Source of the DNA: CAYVIB01 sp964451365
Lineage (GTDB): Bacteria > Pseudomonadota > Gammaproteobacteria > Pseudomonadales > Cellvibrionaceae
Direction of reading: 5' to 3'
DNA: 64,000 nucleotides
Assembly (NCBI GenBank): GCA_964451365.1
Contig: CAYVIB010000020.1
Span: 30,215-94,214, forward strand
Shown: piece by piece, positions 54,603 to 62,100 of the stretch
Position numbering within the stretch: position 1 is the stretch's first letter
How the letters are laid out: every line of letters starts with the position of its first letter
The notes under the pieces: model-generated
The model's database searches: none
What the model saw: only the letters and a program-made list of their open reading frames with translations
What the model was told of the DNA's origin: nothing
Program-made: the position numbers and the translations under genes

Positions 54603-54868
54603 GTTGATTTCTCCGCTTGTGATCTTGCCAGTATTCTTTCGCCTTCTTGATATCTTTGGCTTGGGTGGACTTATCGCCACCGCACAACAGCAGGTAAACC
54701 TGCTGCCCTTCCTTGCCGTAGTACACCCGATAACCGGGGCCCGTAGTGGATGCGCAACTCACTCAGGCCGTCACCTATCGGCTCCACATCACCGAACAGG
54801 CCCAACTCCATTTTGTCCACTTGCATGATGATCCTGGCCTTGGCTCTGGCTGTTATTTCCCAAATTCT
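54592..54868 (-). pseudogene. HigB/RelE-type toxin remnant, 5'-truncated and frameshifted
   Basis: Read on the minus strand, ARAKARIIMQVDKMELGLFG and VEPIGDGLSELRIHYGP match the first two thirds of Gp49-like (HigB, HI1419-type) toxins. At the G-run 54736-54739 there is one base too many. Dropping it restores GYRVYYGKEGQQVYLLLCGG and DKSTQAKDIKKAKEYWQDHK, then a stop at 54592. The first 20-25 residues of the usual toxin are missing and replaced by an rhs fragment, whose codons run in frame into the remnant. Expected activity: mRNA cleavage, but the present gene cannot make a complete toxin unless the frameshift is a sequencing error. Confidence 0.85.
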
Positions 54869-55126
54869 GGTATCGCAGTAGACGCTGCCCTGCCAGGTCC
54901 AGGCGCCGGTATCGTCCTGGCGCAGGTATTCCCTGCCCATGTCGTCGTAGTGGATGGTTGTTTCCACACCATGGATATCGCGAATGATGGTGGGCGAGCC
55001 AAAGCGGCGAGCCGGGTTCGATTATTTCTTTCCACAGCAGGCCGCGTTTGGCGCCGGAGGCGATGTATTCGAAGCTGGAGCGGCGTGTCCGGGTTTGGGT
55101 TGCGCTGCTGTTTGTAAGCGTGGTTG
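54869..55126 (-). pseudogene. Degraded internal rhs fragment fused to the toxin remnant
   Basis: Bases 54869-55003 match 59355-59496 of the large rhs gene at about 96 percent by eye over the best 130 bases (translation IHYDDMGREYLRQDDTGAWTWQG). Bases from 55004 on match 59676-59800 less well (TRRSSFEYIASGAKRGLL versus TRHSSFEYFTSGDKRGLL). About 180 bases of the parent are missing between them, and the joint lies at a shared agcgg. Stop codons and frame changes make it non-coding as a whole. It is a relic of gene conversion or duplication in the rhs island. Confidence 0.85.
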
Positions 55127-55305
55127 GATGTCCCTGCAACCACAATAAAGCGCTATTATGATACTTGCCCCCTTTTTTGACCCCTTTTCCCTTTTATTTA
55201 CTCTCCTTTGGGACTATTGTCCCCGTTAGAGAGTGTGCGTCAAATCGGGGTAGGTTTACTTTGACCCCTTTTCTTCTTCCTTGACCCCTCATTTCACTTG
55301 TCTTT
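55127..55305. other. Intergenic stretch with repeated ttgacccc motifs
   Basis: Short and AT/pyrimidine-rich, with three copies of ttgacccc(t) (near 55177, 55261 and 55281) plus tcggggta. Similar gggtca/tgacccc runs often flank REP-associated transposase genes in other genomes, but none is here. No gene seen. Confidence 0.4.
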
Positions 55306-55650
55306 CTATCGTCCACAAGGGCGGCCTCTTGCTACCCTATCAATTCGATAAGACATAGAGCCTGTAAAGTCGCCCGTCACTTCTTTGAGGCAAACAACCC
55401 CCTTGTAGTAGGGGGATATTAAACCTAAATCTCGAACTTTCACGGTTTCACCTGATTCCAACTCAACCATAAAATATGGATTAGCAGCACGAATACCCGT
55501 TCGTCCGGAGTGGTGCGACAGCACTTTACCCCTTGTCCACCTGCCATTCACTTCAACACTCTCATACTGAAAGGCAAAAAAAACACATATCAATAGCAGG
55601 GAAATACCTACTACCACGAAAGGTGCTATGGCGCTATTTTCTGAAGTCAA
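55306..55650 (-). CDS. Small membrane-anchored hypothetical protein, candidate rhs accessory/immunity
   Basis: 114 residues: MTSENSAIAPF, one hydrophobic helix (about 10-28, FVVVGISLLLICVFFAF), then a soluble domain with YFMVELESGETVKVRDLGLI that looks beta-rich. Family not recognised. Its ATG overlaps the stop of the preceding gene by four bases, so it belongs to the rhs operon. By eye it is AT-richer than the rhs core. Position and membrane anchor fit an immunity protein or toxin partner, by inference only. Confidence 0.7.
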   Translation of the reverse strand: MTSENSAIAPFVVVGISLLLICVFFAFQYESVEVNGRWTRGKVLSHHSGRTGIRAANPYFMVELESGETVKVRDLGLISPYYKGVVCLKEVTGDFTGSMSYRIDRVARGRPCGR

Positions 55651-56123
55651 AACCGGCCGTACTGTTGTTCAAATTCTGGAGGCCAAGGGATATAAAACTG
55701 AAACTGCGGGTTTTCCTTTAGCGTGATTTTTGAAAAACCTTTCGTATCAGCAGGCTCCAGAAAAACGTCTTTCCAACGCAGGAGCAGCGAATAACAGCCC
55801 GCTTTGTACATAAATATCCCTGGCTCAGCCACTGCAACACGTGAAAATAGCTTACCCTCCGATGAAACAATCACACTTCTAACATAGGGGCTAATATCAA
55901 GTATTTCCTTCACATCGATTGGTTGGGAGAAATTCAAGAGCATAGCCCCGAATCGCTTACCGGAATACCTTTTAATTAACCAAATAATAACAGCGTAAAT
56001 AGCTATCGACGAAAGCAATAAAAGCAAGACCGCAGTTGTGTTCGCCAATTGGGTTTGGTAGATATATGCCGTCCCTGCGACAACTAAAACAAGCGTTATG
56101 AGCCTGACTAAACTGATCCGCAT
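55647..56123 (-). CDS. Two-helix membrane protein, candidate immunity to the RHS toxin tip
   Basis: 158 residues with two hydrophobic helices (about 5-22 and 32-52) and a soluble C-terminal domain (about 60-158) ending PWPPEFEQQYGRF. Not recognised. Its start overlaps the last base of the rhs stop, so translation is likely coupled. In RHS/polymorphic-toxin loci the gene just after the toxin tip normally encodes the cognate immunity protein. Base composition is AT-richer than the rhs core, like the rhs 3' end. Function is inferred from position. Confidence 0.7.
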   Translation of the reverse strand: MRISLVRLITLVLVVAGTAYIYQTQLANTTAVLLLLLSSIAIYAVIIWLIKRYSGKRFGAMLLNFSQPIDVKEILDISPYVRSVIVSSEGKLFSRVAVAEPGIFMYKAGCYSLLLRWKDVFLEPADTKGFSKITLKENPQFQFYIPWPPEFEQQYGRF

Positions 56124-59100
56124 TATCTCATCCTAGTAGTAGATGGTGGTAACCGACGAGGATCATACGTCTGTCTGGGAAGACCATCTCCAGAAGGCTG
56201 ACCCAATACTTCACCGAGGATATTTCCACCCATCTCCCAGGCAAACTCTCGGACATGTTTATTACCCACAGCCCACTTGCCACCCCTGTATAGTGGCCCA
56301 GCAGCCCGAGCACATACCGCCGCACCAGGCCCACACAATAATACTGCCGAGCCAGCAGCGGCCATGTTAGCTGCATCTATGACGCTATCCCAAGATCGTG
56401 CCTCAGCTATCCGCAACGCTTGTGCTTGGATTGCTGCATTGTGAGCATGTCTTCGAGCTTGGGCATGCACGTAGCGCCTAGTCATGTTCAGGTTAAAACT
56501 AACCGGTGCATAAGTTTTACGATGCCCCACAACTAAAACCTCTTCATGGTAAGGCACCTCTCTTACTTTTGATGTGTAGTCACTGAACTCTGGTTCATCG
56601 ACCGCACCAACATCATCTCCCAATGTCGCATCAGGATTAAAATCAGTATCGATATCGTATTCTGGCGGACTTGAATTTCTTGGTTTACTGCTTTTCACCC
56701 CAGCCTGTACCGCCCACATAAACGCCGCAGTAGATGCCCCATTTGCGAACTTCCCACCGGTGATCTTCGAAGCCACACCACCGGCAATGCTCGCGGCAAT
56801 AAATCCATCCATACCCGTAAAGCCCTGGGCACCAACAAAATGACCTATACCAGCGGCCACAAACCCCCGGCCAAAACTGCCACCGGTCATATAGGAGACC
56901 GCTCCGCCCATTAATGCGCTAACCCAAAAGTTGCCGCTACTTCCAGCCATCCCTGTGATGGCTCCCAGGATGATGCCGCTGAATTCCGCCCCATTGGCCG
57001 CCGCTCCGACAGCACCGGAGGCGGCGCCTATCCACGCCCAGGCGGCTTGCCCACAACTTACGTTACCTGAGCAGATGTAGGTGGCGACTACTGCCACAAT
57101 CGCACCAACGAAGGGTCTTATTTCATCCCAAAGCTTCTTGAGGAAAAACCCACTGGGATCAACCGCATTAAGCGGATTATTCATCACATAGCTATAACGA
57201 TTGTAGCTTTGTGTATTGCTGGCCGCCTGGATGAATGGGTCCGCCTGCAAAAACCGTCCAAGCTTCGCATCATAAATGCGCCCGTTCATATGCACCAGCC
57301 CCATTTCCTCCAGTTGCTCATGGCCGGTGTAGCCGCGCTTGGTGTAGTTGCTTGTAAAACCGAGAAGCTCAGCGGTGGTCAACTTACTCCAGTCCTCGGT
57401 GTTGCGCCGCTGGCCCCAGGCATCGAAGCTCTGGTTTTCGACCACAGTGCCCTCAATATCGGTGATGACATCGGTGGAGCCCAGGTGGTCTTTGTAGATA
57501 AAGGCCTTATCGGTGCTGCCCTGGATGTTGTAGTTGAGGTCGGTTTTGATTGTATAAATCGCCCCGGCCACGGTGCGGCGCCACGTTATGGTGTTTTCAC
57601 CGGCTACCTCTTTTTGAATGCGCTCGATGTTACCGATGTAGGTGGTGGTTGTGGTGATGCCATCTTTGGTGTCGATTCGCTTATAGCGGCTGCGGTCGGG
57701 ACCGTATCGGAATTCGGTGACGTTACCGCCCTTGCTGATTTCGGTGGCCTTGTCAAAAGTGCTGTACTTGAGCGCTCTGCCGTCGCCGCCGGTCATGTTG
57801 CCGTTGTTGTCGTAGGTGTAGGTGGTGCCACCGGCGTTGGTGACGGCATGCGGGCCAGCATTGGCGCCGTAGCTGTAGCTGCCGACGTCGGCCTTGCGGG
57901 TGATGTTGCCAAAACTATCGTATTCCACATCCTGTTCGCTGGCGCTTAGGGCGCAGCTACCGCTTAGGGTGCCGTGGTGGCTTTTGATCAGCCGGTTCAG
58001 GCCGTCGTAGCAGAAGCTCTCCTGCAGGTCATTCTGCCCGCTATTGTCTTTCTTGACGCTCTGGTTGTGGCGCGATTTGAGGTTGCCCAGGATGTCCCAC
58101 TCATAAGTAATGTCCTGGACGGGGAACAAGGCGTTGCCGATTGCGCCCTGGTGGGTTTTGCGCCCGAAGTAGGGATCGTATTCGTAGGTGGTGGTGACGC
58201 CGTTGCCCCGCTCTTCTTGAATCACTTGCCCCCAGGTGTTGGTGGCCTTGATTTGGTAGAGCATGTCGCCGGTGGGGATGTCGGTGATCTGGCTCTTGTA
58301 GCCGTATTCGTTGTAGTGCTGGCGGGTGCCGCTATAGTTTTGCACCAGCCCTTCGAGCGCATCGATGCTGCGGTACGGCCGGCCGATGCTGTCGTAGCGC
58401 ACGCCGGTGACGTAGGCTTCGTTGGCGCCGGGCAGGAAGGTGAAGGTGTCGGTGGGCCGGCCGTAAGCGTCGTAGACATTGGCGGTGCAGTGGGTGTTGC
58501 CGGAACAGCTTTCGTTAATGCTGCCGCTGCTTTGCACTACGTAGGTGACATTGCCGAGATCGCCGTCCAGGGAGACGTCGTTCATGTCGGCATCGTAGTA
58601 CCAGCGGGTGTGGCCTTCGACGCTGCCGTCAGTGTGCCGGTCGGTGCGGGTGAGCATGCGGCCCAGGTCATCGTAGGTCATCGACTGGGTTTGACCCTTG
58701 GTGTCGCGCTGGCCGGTCAGTTCGCCCAGGCCGTTGTAGGTGTAGTGCCACCAGCCGGCGAGGTTGGGCGTTTGCGCCACTTGCTCGCAGGTGGCATTGG
58801 CGTTGCCGACGAAGCCGCCTTTGTCCGGGTCGTGCATGGCGATCTTGCGGCCCAACTCGTCATAGCACATTTTGACCGTGACCGCCTCGGTGTTGAGTGC
58901 ATTGGCGGTGGTGGCGCTGAGCAGGTTGCCGTTCAGGTCGTAGTTGTAAGTGACGGTGCCGCCCAGGTTGTCCCTGACCTGGATCAAGTTGCCCGACACG
59001 TCACGGGTTTCGGTTTTGGTGTGGCCGAGGGCATTGGTGATGATGGTGTCGTAGCCGTCGTACTCGGTTTTGCCGCCGAAGTCGCCGTTGGGCAGGGTGA

Positions 59101-62100
59101 TTTCGGTGACGCGGCCGAGAATATCGTAGGCGCTTTTGGTCCAACCGGCCGGAGCGATGTACGCGTAGGGTGTGCTGACGCGCGCGACCCGGCCAAGGTT
59201 GTCGTATTCGGTATCCACATTGGAGGGCATGCCCTTAAAGCCGATGGTGGTTTTGCGCACCTCGCGGCCGAGGCTGTCGTGGTAGGTATAGCCTGTTCCA
59301 CCACCGGCAACTCGCTGTTCAACCCGATAAACCGCCCCATTCGGGCAATAAATGCCGGTACCGCAGTAGACGCTGCCCTGCCAGGTCCAGGCGCCGGTAT
59401 CGTCCTGGCGCAGGTATTCCCGGCCCATGTCGTCGTAGTGGATGGTTGTTTCCACGCCGTGGATATCGCGAATGACGGTGGGAGAGCCAAAGCGGTTGCG
59501 GCTGACCACTTCCCGGGTCTTGTGGTCGAGGGCATTGGTCACTTTAGTGACATAGCGACCGCTGGCATATTCGGTGGTTTCGCTTTCGCGCGTGGTGCCG
59601 TCCGCAGCCGTTTTTACCGCTTGTTTTTGGTTGCCGTAATCGTCATAGGTGTAGGTGGTGGTTATCGCCAGCGGCGAGCCGGGCTCAACGATTTCCTTCG
59701 ACAGCAGGCCGCGTTTGTCACCTGATGTGAAGTATTCGAAGCTGGAGTGACGCGTCTGGGTTTGGCTTCCACTGGCGTTGCTCAGTGTGGTTTCGACCGT
59801 GGTGGCGGTCAGGCGGCCAAACTGTTTGTACCATTCGTCATTGCCATAGGTGTTGGTGACCACCTTGGTGAGGGTTTCGTTGTTGCCTTCCGTAACAGTG
59901 GTTATTTTTGTGGGGTTACCGTAATCGTCAAATGCGAGATTACCGTATTCGTCAACATTGCTGGTCGTGGTCGTGCTGAGTAGTTCGCCCGCGGTTGCGC
60001 CGTTATCGCGCAGGGCGTAGCTTTGTTCGACCGCTTCCTTGATGTAGGTCTGGTAACGCACGGTACCGTCCGGTGCCGGGTAGTCTTTAAGGCCCCAGGT
60101 GTTGGAGGCACGGCTCAGGGTGTGCCCGTCGCCGGTGGTTACCACTGTCTTAAGCGGCGAGCCAATAAACGGCCAGTCCTGCCGGTAGGTGGTTTCGGTG
60201 GTAGTGCCACTCTGGTGGTCGAAGGTGATCAGCCGGCGAAAGCCCAGCGAGCCCCGACCGGCGGCCTGGAACTTGAGCTGGTCGTAGTAGTAGCTCACTT
60301 CAGATTTCGCATCGGGATTGCCGGCCAAAGGCGCGGTGCTGGCCACATTGGTAACCACGGGCATCGGCGCGTAAATTTCCAGCACCGGTGATGCGGCTTC
60401 CTCGAGGTGCTCGTTGCCTTCCGGTAATGTTGAGAATGGGTTGTTCAGTGTGCTGTAGAAATCACTGGTATTGATGGTTTGCTTGACCGGCATATAACAT
60501 ACTGTCCGCGGCTCCCGCGGATGTGGTGCACAGACTTCCCCCAGTTCCCGCGTCACCACTTCACCCACATCGACACGGCTGTAGTGGTCACTGTGGGTGA
60601 GCAGCTCGTAGGTAATGCTGGTTTCGTTGCCAAGCCCGTCCGTGATGCCGGTCACGACGTTAGGAGAGAGTTCTCCCTGTTGGCTCGCCAGGTAAACCGA
60701 CCAGGCTGACTTTTCGTAACCAGTGGGTTGCCCGGGATGGAAGTACAATATGTCGTTCCATCCATCGCCATCAATGTCAACTACAGCCAGTTGGTTATAA
60801 TCACGTAAAACCACACTGGAAAAGTGCTTCTCTTCGGTGCTGAAGCGGCCATGGGCCGGCAGCCAGTGATGCACTGACACACCCTGTTCGGCCCTTACCA
60901 GGTCTGGATAGCTGTCACGGTTAATGTCGGCTATCAGCACCTGTTTATCATCCAAGTCCGGTACGTCCTGTATCACCTCCGGAGCGGTCCAGCCACTACC
61001 TGTACTCAGGACCATTTTCCATTCGCCCCGATGCTTAAAAACAGCATCGGTCAGGCCGTCGCCGTTCAGATCGATGGAGCGTAGCGGCATTTCTCTGGTC
61101 ATCAAAGTGTCTGTTCCCACCTGGCCGAACAGCTCCAGACCATTTTCACCGGCAATGTAGGCCAAGGGTCTCGGGCCATGGCTGACAGGACCCGGCTCAG
61201 TGGCGCCGGTATGCATTTCCATCGTGTAGTATTCAGCCACGACAACGAAATCCACGCGCCCGTCGCCATTAAAATCTCCAGCTCCTCCCGGCAGCAGGCG
61301 ATGAATGGTCCAATAATCATCCTCCTCGTAAGTGGCAAGATCATTGAATCTGAAGCTTTGGGGAGTGTCGCTATAGCGGTAATGGGCCCGATTGCTGCTG
61401 AAATCCGTATTCAGCTTATTCAGGTAGTGAACGAACATACGGTTATTTTGGATATAATATGCATCCGCCACACCGTCACTATTCAGGTCGCCGAACTGGA
61501 AGTCTTCGTTGACAAATGGCAGATCAGTTAATAGATCTTTCTTCAGCGTCCAGGTAGCACCTTCAGCCACAGCCAAAAACAAGCTCCAGGCTTCACCTTC
61601 CGGCGCATCCTTTTGGCGGGCGATAATGTCCTGACGGCCATCCGCGTTGTAATCCAGCACATGAATTTCCACACCGGAACCAAATTGGGTCAGATCGGAA
61701 TTAAATTGTCCTTCCGAAGCGCCGGTTTGCAGGCTGTATCCGCCGTCGGGGCGGGCGAGTGAATAGTAAAGGCGCTGGACGTTGGGATTGCTGTCGCTGT
61801 ACTGCACCCACGCCAGATCGAGTTGGCCGTCGGCGTTAATGTCCAGATTCCGGTAGGTAAGCACCTTGGGTACATCGCCCAGCACAAGCCGGCTGCCAAT
61901 GGTTGTGGCAACAATGGAACCCGACACCTCCGGCCATTTAAAGTGTGTTTTCTTAAGGCATTTGGCTGCCACGCACTCTTCGACACTTACCAATCGGCTA
62001 AGGCTATCTGTTAGGACGACCTCCGGGCTCTGGTACGCCAGGTTATAGCTGCGGTATTCCTGTAATGTTCCCGCCACGGCATTTTTCACCACAACGTTCG

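Noticed and set aside
54671..54967. 98-codon frame beginning METTIHYDDMG
   Set aside because: Not a real gene start: it is the rhs fragment reading into the toxin remnant and ending early after the frameshift. Annotated as two pseudogenes instead.
57974..59725. Long open frame (583 codons) on the plus strand inside the rhs gene
   Set aside because: It runs antisense to RHS repeats; its translation is low-complexity, rich in Val, Ala and Gly, a by-product of GC-biased codons in the real gene.
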